NCBI GenBank assembly: GCA_947174575.1
Contig: CAMWJM010000002.1
Coordinates: 1 to 22,448 of the forward strand
Reading direction: 5' to 3'
Origin: an uncultured Alistipes sp.
GTDB lineage: Bacteria; Bacteroidota; Bacteroidia; Bacteroidales; Rikenellaceae
DNA length: 22,448 bases
Below, piece by piece: positions 8,081 through 15,503 of this stretch. The notes under the pieces were generated by a model. It was not told where the DNA came from, made no database searches, and saw only the letters and a list, made by a program, of their open reading frames with translations. Position numbers and translations under genes: made by a program. Numbering within the stretch: the first letter of the stretch is position 1; each line of letters starts with the position of its first letter.

Positions 8081-8635
8081 TCAATGTGCAGGCTCGATAT
8101 CGGCCGGATTTTCGATAAGAATCGGCCGGCGCCCCAACAGTCGGAACAAATCCCGGTTGGAGATGGCGACGAACCCGCACGGATCGCCGTCGGTTATTAC
8201 GATCTTCTCTCTCTGAGCTACATCGCTATCCATAACGAACGTCACATCCCGGGCCTCTTCCCTGAGGAGTCCGAAAGGGGTGGCCGCTCCATGAGGCGTG
8301 CCAAGTATCTCTTTCATAAGCTCTTCTTCGGCGAACGAGACCCTCGGTATCTGCAATGCCGCCCCGAATTCTTTCGTTATGAAAGCCTTGCGGGCATGAG
8401 TCACATAGAGCCAGAATTTGTTCTTCTGGCGGTTGGCAAGCAGGATGGTCTTGACCGTTTCGATGCCGAATGCCCGGTCGATATGCAGGCAGTCGTCCAT
8501 CGATATTCCCGGGTCGCTCTCGATTCTCGTGTACGATATTCCCGAACTTTCCAGCCGTTCGTATATCATCTTCTGCATCTCCGACTTGAACGTAGCCGGA
8601 GCTTCGGTCATGATTTCACCGACATAAAATCCCAT
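8081..8635 (-). CDS. YbaK/ProX-type aminoacyl-tRNA deacylase (prolyl-tRNA synthetase-associated domain)
   Basis: A 184-aa stand-alone trans-editing protein of the INS/YbaK superfamily. Members hydrolyse mischarged tRNAs, typically Ala-tRNA(Pro). Features seen: an N-terminal helix and strand MIYERLESSGISYTRIE; FGIETVKTILLANRQKNKFW, where Lys62 aligns with the conserved catalytic Lys; KAFITKEFGAALQIPRVSFA; the loop GTPHGAATPFGLL in place of the family GxxxP region; and DPCGFVAISNRDLFRLL near the end. These favour the PrdX/ProX subgroup over the Cys-tRNA-specific YbaK subgroup. The ATG at 8635 (preceded by GGAAAAG) is used; an internal ATG at 8611 would remove 8 residues and is also possible. 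It lies 40 bp after folD and may be the last gene of the purine cluster transcript. Confidence 0.85.
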   Translation of the reverse strand: MGFYVGEIMTEAPATFKSEMQKMIYERLESSGISYTRIESDPGISMDDCLHIDRAFGIETVKTILLANRQKNKFWLYVTHARKAFITKEFGAALQIPRVSFAEEELMKEILGTPHGAATPFGLLREEARDVTFVMDSDVAQREKIVITDGDPCGFVAISNRDLFRLLGRRPILIENPADIEPAH

Positions 8636-8675
8636 CTTTTCCGATTGTAAGTTGAAGTTGTGATTATTTGTCCCA

Positions 8676-9524
8676 TTACTCCCGCCTGCGCAGGAAGCAC
8701 TCGATGGTGTTTTCCAGCAGGCAGCAGATCGTCATGGGGCCGACACCGCCGGGCACGGGCGTGATGACCGAAGCCTTGGGTTCGACGGCCGCGAAGTCGA
8801 CATCGCCGCACAACTTGCCCGTCGCGGGGTCGCGATTGACCCCCACATCGACGACCACGGCGCCCTCGGCCACCATGTCGGCCGTGATAAACTTCGGCTT
8901 ACCGATCGCCACGACGAGGATTTCGGCCCGGCGCGTCACCTCGGCCAGGTCGCGCGTGCGGCTGTGGGCCACGGTGACGGTGGCGTTCTCGTCCAGGAGC
9001 AGCTTGGCCACGGGCAGCCCCACGATGTTGCTGCGCCCCACGACCACCGCTTCGCGCCCGGCAATCTCCACGCCCGCCGCCTTGAGCATAGCGATGATGC
9101 CCTTGGGCGTGCAGGGCAGCGTGCAGGGCTGTTTCTGCCACAGGGCCGCCACATTGAGCGGGTGGAAGCCGTCGACATCCTTGCCTCGGTCGATCGCGGC
9201 GATGACCCGCGCCTGGTCGATATGCCCGGGCAGGGGCAGCTGCACCAGAATGCCGTCGACCTCGGGGTCGGCGTTCAGCTCGGCGATGAGAGCGAGCAAC
9301 TCCGCCTCGGAAATATCCGCAGGTTGGCGAATCGTCGTGTTGCGTATGCCCACCTCGGCCGAAGCCTTGGCCTTGCCAGTCACATAGCTGACGCTGGCGG
9401 GGTCGTCGCCCACCAGAATCACGACCAAATGGGGCACGCGCCCGTATTTCGCAGGGAAAGCCGCCACCTCGGCCGCCATGTCGGCCTTCAACTTCGCCGA
9501 AAGTTCTTTACCGGAAATTATCAT
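8676..9524 (-). CDS. folD: Bifunctional methylene-THF dehydrogenase / methenyl-THF cyclohydrolase FolD
   Basis: Interconverts 5,10-methylene-THF and 10-formyl-THF in the cytoplasm with NADP(H). Full length at 282 aa. Signatures in order: Tyr47 and catalytic Lys51 in SVSYVTGKAKASAEVG; GILVQLPLPGHID; GKDVDGFHPLN; the nucleotide-binding VVVGRSNIVGLPVAKLL, preceded by PCTPKGI; VVDVGVNRD; and the C-terminal ITPVPGGVGPMT. It lies downstream of purD in the same direction (109-bp gap with repeat sequences). Supplying 10-formyl-THF to PurH in the same cluster is the obvious link. An exact TAnnTTTG box lies just before the gene (9534-9541) but lacks an upstream partner. Confidence 0.97.
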   Translation of the reverse strand: MIISGKELSAKLKADMAAEVAAFPAKYGRVPHLVVILVGDDPASVSYVTGKAKASAEVGIRNTTIRQPADISEAELLALIAELNADPEVDGILVQLPLPGHIDQARVIAAIDRGKDVDGFHPLNVAALWQKQPCTLPCTPKGIIAMLKAAGVEIAGREAVVVGRSNIVGLPVAKLLLDENATVTVAHSRTRDLAEVTRRAEILVVAIGKPKFITADMVAEGAVVVDVGVNRDPATGKLCGDVDFAAVEPKASVITPVPGGVGPMTICCLLENTIECFLRRRE

Positions 9525-9569
9525 AAACTATTACAAATTTAACAGTTTGCGGACGCAGTCTGCGACCAG

Positions 9570-9608
9570 TTGCGGGCCTCCGCGGGGGAGGCTGCGGCCC
9601 GCACGGCT
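9570..9608 (-). repeat. GC-rich palindromic intergenic repeat, family 2, copy 1 (purD-folD gap)
   Basis: A 39-bp unit in the 109-bp purD-folD gap, matching 16281-16320 with one substitution and one single-base indel. It can fold: GCGGG/CCCGC enclosing CCTCC/GGAGG. A second small hairpin, ACGGCTC-AAA-GAGCCGT (9603-9619), overlaps its edge. Both copies have the same orientation relative to the purine genes. The rest of the gap holds an AT-rich tag at 9631-9659 and nothing that looks coding. Confidence 0.7.
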
Positions 9609-9633
9609 CAAAGAGCCGTCATTCGATTGTGAA

Positions 9634-10899
9634 TTATGAATTGTGCATTGTAAATTTTTCCAACGCCCAGTGTCCGATGTCGGAGCGGTGGAAGAGGTCG
9701 TCGCAGTCGATGCGGGCCACGTCGGCGAGTGCTTTCGCGCGCGCCTCGGCCAGCGTAGCGCCCTGCCCGACCACGAACAATACACGGCCGCCGGCAGTCA
9801 ACACGCGGTCGCCGGCAAGCTCCGTGCCCATATGATAGACCGTGCCGTCGAGAGCATCCAACCCTTTGATTTCGTGTCCTTTTTCATAAGTTCCTGGATA
9901 GCCTTTCGATGCCAGCACGATGCCTAACGTCGCCGTGTCGTGCCACTCCAACGTCGCTTCGCGGCCTTCGGCCACGGCGCAGAAGATGTCGACGATGTCG
10001 CTCCGCAGGCGCGGCAGCACCACCTCGGTTTCGGGATCGCCGAACCGGGCGTTGAACTCGATGACCCGGATGCCCTGCGCAGTCTTCATCAGCCCGCCGT
10101 AGAGCACGCCCCGAAACGGGCACCCCTCGGCGACCATGGCGTCGGCCACGGGCTGCAGAATGTGTTCCAAGGCATATTTCTCGTCGTCGGACGTGATGAA
10201 CGGCAGCGGCGAATAGGCCCCCATGCCGCCGGTGTTCGGCCCCCGGTCGCCGTCGTAAGCCCGCTTGTGATCCTGCGCGAGCGCCATGGGCCACACGCGG
10301 CGGCCCGACACGAAGCACATGAACGAAAATTCGGGGCCTTCGAGGTAGTCCTCCACCACGACTTTGCCCCGGCCGAACTTGTCGTCCAAGAGCATATCGC
10401 GCAGGGCGGCGTCGGCCTCCTCGGGGGTCTGCGCGATGACGACCCCCTTGCCGGCAGCCAGGCCGTCGTACTTCAGCACGGCGGGAAAAGGACGAGACAA
10501 GACGTATTCCCGAGCGGCATCGTACTCCGTAAAGGCCTTGAAGTCTGCCGTGGGAATGCCGTAGCGGGTCATCAACTCCTTGGCGAACTCCTTGGACGAC
10601 TCGATGCGGGCGGCGGCTTTCGTAGGCCCGAAGATCCGCAGCCCCGCGACCTCGAACGCATCGACGACGCCCGCCGCCAACGCCGCCTCCGGCCCCACGA
10701 CCGTGAGTCCGATGCCCTCGGCCGCGGCGAAGTCGCGCAGCCGCTCGACCTCGGTCCCGCGGATCGCCACGCACTCGGCCTGCCGCGCGATGCCCGCGTT
10801 GCCGGGGGCGCAATAGATTTTTTCGACCTGCGGCGAGCGGGTCAAGGCATCTACTATGGCGTGTTCGCGGCCGCCGGAACCGATTACAAGTACTTTCAT
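9634..10899 (-). CDS. purD: Phosphoribosylamine-glycine ligase (GAR synthetase) PurD
   Basis: Second step of purine synthesis: joins glycine to phosphoribosylamine with ATP. 421 aa, the usual bacterial length. Seen: the N-terminal KVLVIGSGGREHAI and CAPGNAGI; the ATP-grasp segment FPAVLKYDGLAAGKGVVIAQ; PEFSFMCFVSG; the GGMGAYSP motif; FNARFGDPETEVVLPRL, with the metal-binding Glu and Asn region; and a C-terminal domain ending DLFHRSDIGHWALEKF. The last five residues (TMHNS) and the stop come from an AT-rich TGCACAATTCATAATTCAC-type sequence that looks like intergenic tag DNA, so the tail may have been replaced without harm. It is separated from purH by a large structured inverted repeat (10922-11044). 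Confidence 0.97.
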   Translation of the reverse strand: MKVLVIGSGGREHAIVDALTRSPQVEKIYCAPGNAGIARQAECVAIRGTEVERLRDFAAAEGIGLTVVGPEAALAAGVVDAFEVAGLRIFGPTKAAARIESSKEFAKELMTRYGIPTADFKAFTEYDAAREYVLSRPFPAVLKYDGLAAGKGVVIAQTPEEADAALRDMLLDDKFGRGKVVVEDYLEGPEFSFMCFVSGRRVWPMALAQDHKRAYDGDRGPNTGGMGAYSPLPFITSDDEKYALEHILQPVADAMVAEGCPFRGVLYGGLMKTAQGIRVIEFNARFGDPETEVVLPRLRSDIVDIFCAVAEGREATLEWHDTATLGIVLASKGYPGTYEKGHEIKGLDALDGTVYHMGTELAGDRVLTAGGRVLFVVGQGATLAEARAKALADVARIDCDDLFHRSDIGHWALEKFTMHNS

Positions 10900-10921
10900 A
10901 CAAAGATGTTTATTTCAATCT

Positions 10922-11044
10922 ATTTCCGTTTATCAGGCGAGCAGGTTTTGCCTCGACCGAAGACCGAGGGGCGGGAGCATACCCGACGTATGCGACTGCC
11001 CTGAGGTCAAGAAGAGGTGAAAGATGCTGCATGAAAATGGAAAT
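10922..11044 (-). repeat. Long structured inverted repeat with tandem-GA loops between purH and purD
   Basis: This element fills almost the whole 144-bp purH-purD gap. The core is 10962-10981 paired with 10989-11008, read on the plus strand as GACC, GA, GGGGCGG, GA, GCATA, loop CCCGACG, TATGC, GA, CTGCCCT, GA, GGTC. All helix bases pair (two G-T wobbles), and the two internal loops are each 5'-GA/5'-GA, the tandem sheared-GA pattern. Outer arms continue the pairing: TTTTGCCTC (10946-10954) with GAGGTGAAA (11014-11022). They reach ATTTCC at the left end and GGAAAT at the right end with a few bulges. The right end runs into the purH stop codon. No T-run follows. Confidence 0.75.
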
Positions 11045-12573
11045 CAGTGTTTGAAGTGTCGTTCACCTACGAAACACATCGCTATTCCCTTTTCGTCGGC
11101 TTTGCGAATCGAATCTTCGTCGCGCACCGAGCCGCCGGGCTGGGCGATCGCCCCGACGCCGTATTCGGCCGCCAGGGCCACGCAGTCATCGAAGGGGAAG
11201 AATCCGTCCGACGCCAGCACCAAGCCCTCGGTATGTCCGGCGGCCCGGGCCTGCTTCAGGGCGATTTCGGCCGAGCCGATGCGGTTCATCTGCCCGGCGC
11301 CGACGCCCAGCGTCCGGCCCTCCTTGACCACGACTATGGCATTGGATTTGACGTGCTTGACGATGCGCCAGCCGAAGTTCAGATCGTCCAATTGCGCTGC
11401 CGTGGGCTGCCGCTGCGTGACGCACATTTCGGCCGCGACCGCCTTGGTCGCCGTGTCGAGTTCCTGCACCAAAAGCCCGCCGTTGACGCTCACATATTGC
11501 ATCGGAGCAGCTGCGCCGCGCGACATGTCGACCTCCAATAGTCTCAGGTTCTTTTTGGCGCCGAGCACCTCCAAAGCCCCTCGGTCGAACTTCGGAGCCA
11601 TGACGATTTCGAGGAACACGGGCTTCATCAGCTCGGCGACCTCGCGCGTCAGGGGACGGTTGGTGGCCACGATGCCGCCGAAGATCGATACCTTGTCGGC
11701 CTCGTAGGCTTTCCGCCACGCGTCGACGACATCGGTGCCCACGGCTGCGCCGCAGGGATTCATATGCTTCAACCCCACGCAGAACGGCTCCTCGAACTCG
11801 CGGACGATGCAGAGGGCGGCATTGGCATCCTGGATGTTGTTGTAAGACAACTCCTTGCCGCCCAACTGCCGTGCGAATGCCAGCGAATAGGGCACGGCCT
11901 CGGCCTGGCGGTAGAACCTGGCCCTCTGGTGGGGATTCTCGCCGTAGCGCAGCGGCTGCACGAGGTCGAATTCGAGGAACAGCTTCTCGTTCAGCCCCGC
12001 CTGCGCCCGCATGTAGGCGGCGATCATGGCGTCGTACTGCGCCGTGTGGGTGTAGGCCTTGGCCGAAAGACGCAGCCGGGTAGCCCGGTCGGTATGGCCG
12101 CCGGCGCGAATCTCGGCGAGCACCTGTGCGTAATCTTCGGGATCGCACACGACCGTGACGTCGGCCCAGTTCTTGGCCGCCGAACGCAGCATCGAGGGGC
12201 CGCCGATGTCGATGTTCTCGATAGCCTCCTCCATACGCACGCCGGGCCGCGCGATGGTCTCGCGGAACGGGTAGAGGTTGACGCACACCAGATCGATGCA
12301 CTCGATGCCGTTGTCCCGCAACGCCCGCAGGTGCTCGGGGTCGTCGCGGCGCGCCAGCAGCCCTCCGTGCACCTTGGGATGCAGGGTCTTGACCCGGCCG
12401 TCGCAAATCTCGGGAAAGCCCGTCACCTCGCTGATATTGAGCACCTCGACGCCGCTGTCGCGCAGCAACTGCATGGTGCCGCCCGTGGCGATCACCTCCC
12501 AACCCTGCTCGCGCAGGCCCCGGGCGAATTCGACGACGCCCCGTTTGTCGCTCACACTGATTAAAGCACGCAT
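11044..12573 (-). CDS. purH: Bifunctional AICAR transformylase / IMP cyclohydrolase PurH
   Basis: Catalyses the last two steps to IMP, formylating AICAR with 10-formyl-THF and closing the ring. 509 aa, typical. The N-terminal MGS-like cyclohydrolase domain (about residues 1-190) shows ALISVSDKRGVVEFARGL, VIATGGTMQLLRDSGV, and EICDGRVKTLHPKVHGGLLA. The transformylase domain shows LRYGENPHQRARFY, GKELSYNNIQDANAAL, the catalytic Lys-His in GLKHMNPCGAAVG, KHVKSNAIVVVKEG and GVGAGQMNR, and ends FVGERHFKH. It lies 124 bp downstream of purM; that gap carries a coding remnant rather than a clear promoter. FolD, encoded two genes downstream, supplies its one-carbon donor. Confidence 0.98.
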   Translation of the reverse strand: MRALISVSDKRGVVEFARGLREQGWEVIATGGTMQLLRDSGVEVLNISEVTGFPEICDGRVKTLHPKVHGGLLARRDDPEHLRALRDNGIECIDLVCVNLYPFRETIARPGVRMEEAIENIDIGGPSMLRSAAKNWADVTVVCDPEDYAQVLAEIRAGGHTDRATRLRLSAKAYTHTAQYDAMIAAYMRAQAGLNEKLFLEFDLVQPLRYGENPHQRARFYRQAEAVPYSLAFARQLGGKELSYNNIQDANAALCIVREFEEPFCVGLKHMNPCGAAVGTDVVDAWRKAYEADKVSIFGGIVATNRPLTREVAELMKPVFLEIVMAPKFDRGALEVLGAKKNLRLLEVDMSRGAAAPMQYVSVNGGLLVQELDTATKAVAAEMCVTQRQPTAAQLDDLNFGWRIVKHVKSNAIVVVKEGRTLGVGAGQMNRIGSAEIALKQARAAGHTEGLVLASDGFFPFDDCVALAAEYGVGAIAQPGGSVRDEDSIRKADEKGIAMCFVGERHFKH

Positions 12574-12692
12574 AGATTATTTTTCGTTTTAAAATTTTCC
12601 GAATGATATTCCGAGCAGACGCGACCCTCGTCGGCTGCGAATCGCAGTACACAGTAATCGGGATCGTCGACCTCCTGCGGGCAGTATTCCGT
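12561..12692 (-). pseudogene. C-terminal remnant resembling a pyridoxamine-5'-phosphate-oxidase-family protein
   Basis: Right after the purM stop, the minus strand stays open for 43 codons in one frame. The peptide looks like real protein: TEYCPQEVDDPDYCVLRFAA, then DEGRVCSEYHSENF. From memory this matches the C-terminal pattern of pyridoxamine-5'-phosphate-oxidase-fold proteins of Bacteroidetes (YYPxGVDDPDYxVLxFTAxxG...). No start or N-terminal part exists, because upstream sequence in this frame lies inside purM. The frame runs into the purH start region before its stop. I read it as a leftover of a deleted gene. The family match is from recall, so confidence is low to moderate. Codon third positions are less GC-rich than in neighbouring genes. 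Confidence 0.4.
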
Positions 12693-12697
12693 GCGCC

Positions 12698-13723
12698 CTA
12701 CCGGATTACGACCCCCGGGGTATCGGTGATGCGGCCGATGACCGAGGCGCGCTCGCCGGCGGCGGCGAGGATCTCGATGGCCCGCGGCGCCTCGGAGGCG
12801 TCGAGTGCGATGACCATGCCGATGCCCATGTTGAAGATGTTGAACATCTCGCGGTGGGGCACCCGGCCGTGCTTCTCCAGGAAGCGGAAGACGGGCGGAA
12901 GCTCCCACGCGCCCTCGTCGACGGCGATGCCCTGACCCTCGCGGAGGATGCGGGGGATGTTCTCGTCGAACCCGCCGCCGGTGATGTGGGCGATGCCGTG
13001 CACGTCGCAGCGGCGGATCGCCTCCAGCACAGGCTTGACATAAATCTTCGTCGGCGCGAGCAGCACCTCGCCCAACGACCCGCCGGGCAGCTCGGGATAG
13101 CGCTCGTGCAGGTCGAGACCGCTGTCGGCGACGATCTTGCGCACCAAGCTGAAGCCGTTGGAGTGCACGCCGCTGGAGGCGATGCCCACCAGCACGTCGC
13201 CCGCAGCGACTTTCGATCCGTCGATCAGGCGCTTCTTCTCGACCACGCCCACCGTGAAGCCTGCGATGTCGTACTCGCCGTCGGCATACATGCCCGGCAT
13301 CTCGGCCGTCTCGCCGCCCACCAGAGCGCAGCCCGCCTGCCGGCACCCCTCGGCGACGCCGGCGACGATCACCTCGATCTTCCGGGGTTCGTTGCGGCCC
13401 ACGGCCACATAGTCGAGAAACAACAGCGGCTCGGCGCCCTGCGCCAGCACGTCGTTGACGCACATGGCCACGGCGTCGATGCCGATGGTGTCGTGCCTGT
13501 CCATGGCGAAAGCCAACTTGAGCTTGGTGCCCACGCCGTCGGTGCCGCTCACCAGCACCGGCTCCTCGACATGGAGCGCCCCGAGGTCGAACATGCCGCC
13601 GAAAGCCCCGATGCCCCCCATGACTCCCGGGCGCGAGGTCGAGGCGACATGTTTCTTGATGCGTCGCACCACTTCATATCCGGCTTCGAGATTCACGCCG
13701 GCCTTTTCATAACTTTCTGCCAT
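12698..13723 (-). CDS. purM: Phosphoribosylformylglycinamidine cyclo-ligase (AIR synthetase) PurM
   Basis: Fifth step of the pathway: ATP-dependent closure of FGAM to AIR. 341 aa from the ATG at 13723 ([19 protein letters not shown]), which matches the family N-terminus. The frame stays open to 13765, but those 14 residues ([14 protein letters not shown]) are not family-like. Signatures: [94 protein letters not shown] and the final NMGIGMVI. It is separated from purF by the widest gap in the cluster (355 bp), which holds structured element copy B, so its transcription may depend on read-through of that element or on a local promoter. Confidence 0.97.
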   Translation of the reverse strand: MAESYEKAGVNLEAGYEVVRRIKKHVASTSRPGVMGGIGAFGGMFDLGALHVEEPVLVSGTDGVGTKLKLAFAMDRHDTIGIDAVAMCVNDVLAQGAEPLLFLDYVAVGRNEPRKIEVIVAGVAEGCRQAGCALVGGETAEMPGMYADGEYDIAGFTVGVVEKKRLIDGSKVAAGDVLVGIASSGVHSNGFSLVRKIVADSGLDLHERYPELPGGSLGEVLLAPTKIYVKPVLEAIRRCDVHGIAHITGGGFDENIPRILREGQGIAVDEGAWELPPVFRFLEKHGRVPHREMFNIFNMGIGMVIALDASEAPRAIEILAAAGERASVIGRITDTPGVVIR

Positions 13724-13768
13724 AAATCGAACTTTATATTTCCAAAATACTCGTTCCACATTCAACTT

Positions 13769-14020
13769 GCCGCTTTTCGTACCGGCGAAAAGCGGCGGAA
13801 AACCGACGCTCGCAGCATGAGCAGAGCCGCCGTAGGTGAGCTATGCCATGCAAGGAGGAGGAAAACAAGCGTAGCGCAGTTAAGCCTCTCCTTCCGATTG
13901 CCGGCACCTGCTCCGGGCGTCCTAACGCTGCTTCGGGCGCCTATTCGCGGGTTTGCAAGCAAACCGGCCCCTCCGCCGACGCTTTTAGTCCGCCCTCCGC
14001 CCAACGGTGCCGACATCGGG
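13769..14020 (-). repeat. Structured intergenic element, family 1, copy B (purF-purM gap)
   Basis: This occupies most of the 355-bp purF-purM gap. On the minus strand it shares blocks with copy A in the same order. Helices by plus coordinates: closing stem 14006-14011 with 13903-13908 (GGCACC/GGTGCC) and 14015-14019 with 13894-13898; 13986-13995 with 13915-13924 (GGGCG-GA-CTA/TAG-GA-CGCCC, tandem GA); hairpin 13950-13956 with 13959-13965 (GGTTTGC/GCAAACC); and 3' hairpin 13769-13779 with 13786-13796 (11 perfect pairs). Relative to copy A it has an extra ~90 bp with two more stems: 13885-13893 with 13852-13861, and 13815-13819 with 13847-13851. The rest of the gap (14021-14078) is AT-rich without features. 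The minus strand is open across it but does not look coding. Confidence 0.7.
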
Positions 14021-14078
14021 GCGGAATATCTTTCTTTATCCACAACATAATATATTGATATCCGTTTTTTCTCTTTTT

Positions 14079-15497
14079 TTAAAACTTTCCGTCTTTGTTG
14101 GCCTCTTCGCGGGCGGTGTAGAGGGCTGTCGGGTAGCGCCCCGTGAAGCAGGCCGTGCAGAGTTCGCTGCGGCCGCCCGCAGCATAGAGCGCCTGCTCGG
14201 AGAGGAACGCCAGGGTGTCGCACCCGATCTCGCGGCGCACGCCCTCGATGTCGAGCCGTGCGGAGATCAACTCGTCGTAGGTCGAGGTGTCGACGCCGTA
14301 GAAACAAGGGTCGGTCATGGGCGGCGAGGCGATGCGCACGTGCACCTCCGTGGCCCCGGCGTCGCGCAGCATGCCGACGATACGCCGCGAAGTAGTGCCC
14401 CGCACGATCGAGTCGTCGATGAGCACCACGCGCTTGCCCCGCACGATCGAGCGTACGGCCGAAAGTTTCATCCGCACGCCCTTTTCGCGCATCGACTGCG
14501 AGGGTTGGATGAAGGTGCGGGCGATGTACTTGTTCTTGATCAAACCCATTTCGTAGGGCAGGCCGCCCGCCTCGGCATAGCCCATGGCGGCGCTCAAGCT
14601 CGAATCGGGCACACCGACCACGATGTCGGCCTGCGCGGGCGCCTCGCGGAAGAGCTGCCGCCCCGACTCCTTGCGGAACGCATGGACGTTGCACCCCTCG
14701 ATGTCGCTGTCGGGCCGGGCGAAATAGATGTACTCCATGGCGCACATCTGCCGCCGCTTGTAGTGCGAATAGTCGGTCGAGCGCAGGCCGTGGGCGTCGA
14801 TCGTGACGATCTCGCCCGGCTCGACGTCGCGCACGAACTCGGCGCCCAGAACGTCGAACGCGCAGGTCTCGCTCGAAACGACATAGCCCTCGCCCAGCCG
14901 CCCGATCGAGAGGGGCCGCAGGCCGTATTTGTCGCGGCAGGCGTAGATGCGGTTGGCGGTCATGACGACGAACGCGAAAGCCCCTTCGAGCATGTTGAGC
15001 GCATCGACGATGGCGTAGATGCGCGGCCGGTCGCGGAACTTGGTCTCCTTCTTGATGAGGTGGGCGAACACCTCGCTGTCGGACGACGACTGGAAGAGAC
15101 TGCCCCGGTTTTCGAGATGATCGCGCAACTGTCTGGAATTGACGATATTGCCATTGTGCGCCAGCGCGAAGTCGCCCGTGTTGTGGCGGAACATGAAGGG
15201 CTGCACGTTCTCGATGCCCCCGCCCCCCGAGGTGGAGTAGCGCACATGGCCGATCGCCATGCTGCCGCCGAGCGTGGCCAAGGCCGGCTCCTTGAAGACC
15301 TCGGTCACCAGCCCCTCGCCCTTGATGCGGCGCAGGCGGCCCGTGTCGTCGACGCTGACGATGCCGCACCCCTCCTGCCCGCGGTGCTGCAAGGCATGCA
15401 GACCGTAGTAGACGAGCGTCGAAGCGTCGGGCACGCCGTAGACCCCGAACACGCCGCACTCCTCGTGCAACTCCCTGTCGATCATCGGAAAGTCCAT
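14079..15497 (-). CDS. purF: Amidophosphoribosyltransferase PurF (propeptide and iron-sulfur type)
   Basis: Committed step of purine synthesis: transfers glutamine amide nitrogen to PRPP. 472 aa. The N-terminal Ntn-type glutaminase begins MDFPMIDRELHEECGVFG. Cys14 after EE is the expected nucleophile freed by propeptide cleavage, as in Bacillus PurF. The FRHNTGDFALAHNGNI and SDSEVFAHLI segments complete that domain. The C-terminal PRTase domain has the PRPP loop RVVLIDDSIVRGTT. Cys212 (ETCAF), Cys398 (DPCFYG), and Cys447 and Cys450 (LCTACF) match the four 4Fe-4S ligands of the Bacillus enzyme, so an oxygen-sensitive cluster is likely. A second Met (codon 5, 15485) could also start the protein. 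It lies 6 bp after purC. PurF is usually feedback-inhibited by purine nucleotides. Confidence 0.97.
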   Translation of the reverse strand: MDFPMIDRELHEECGVFGVYGVPDASTLVYYGLHALQHRGQEGCGIVSVDDTGRLRRIKGEGLVTEVFKEPALATLGGSMAIGHVRYSTSGGGGIENVQPFMFRHNTGDFALAHNGNIVNSRQLRDHLENRGSLFQSSSDSEVFAHLIKKETKFRDRPRIYAIVDALNMLEGAFAFVVMTANRIYACRDKYGLRPLSIGRLGEGYVVSSETCAFDVLGAEFVRDVEPGEIVTIDAHGLRSTDYSHYKRRQMCAMEYIYFARPDSDIEGCNVHAFRKESGRQLFREAPAQADIVVGVPDSSLSAAMGYAEAGGLPYEMGLIKNKYIARTFIQPSQSMREKGVRMKLSAVRSIVRGKRVVLIDDSIVRGTTSRRIVGMLRDAGATEVHVRIASPPMTDPCFYGVDTSTYDELISARLDIEGVRREIGCDTLAFLSEQALYAAGGRSELCTACFTGRYPTALYTAREEANKDGKF

Positions 15498-15503
15498 TCG
15501 CAG

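Noticed and set aside
8084..8650. 188-codon plus-strand ORF opposite the ProX-like deacylase
   Set aside because: The minus-strand frame has a clear family match and catalytic Lys; this is its shadow.
9534..9541. TAAATTTG box just upstream of folD on the minus strand
   Set aside because: Exact -7 match, but no TTG 19-21 bases upstream and it lies only 9 bases before the start codon, so it is too weak to call a promoter.
9570..9660. CRISPR or tRNA gene in the purD-folD gap
   Set aside because: Only a single palindromic repeat unit with no spaced copies, and no cloverleaf can be drawn.
13724..13765. Longer N-terminus for PurM starting at 13765
   Set aside because: The extra 14 residues do not match PurM proteins, while the ATG at 13723 gives the usual N-terminus.
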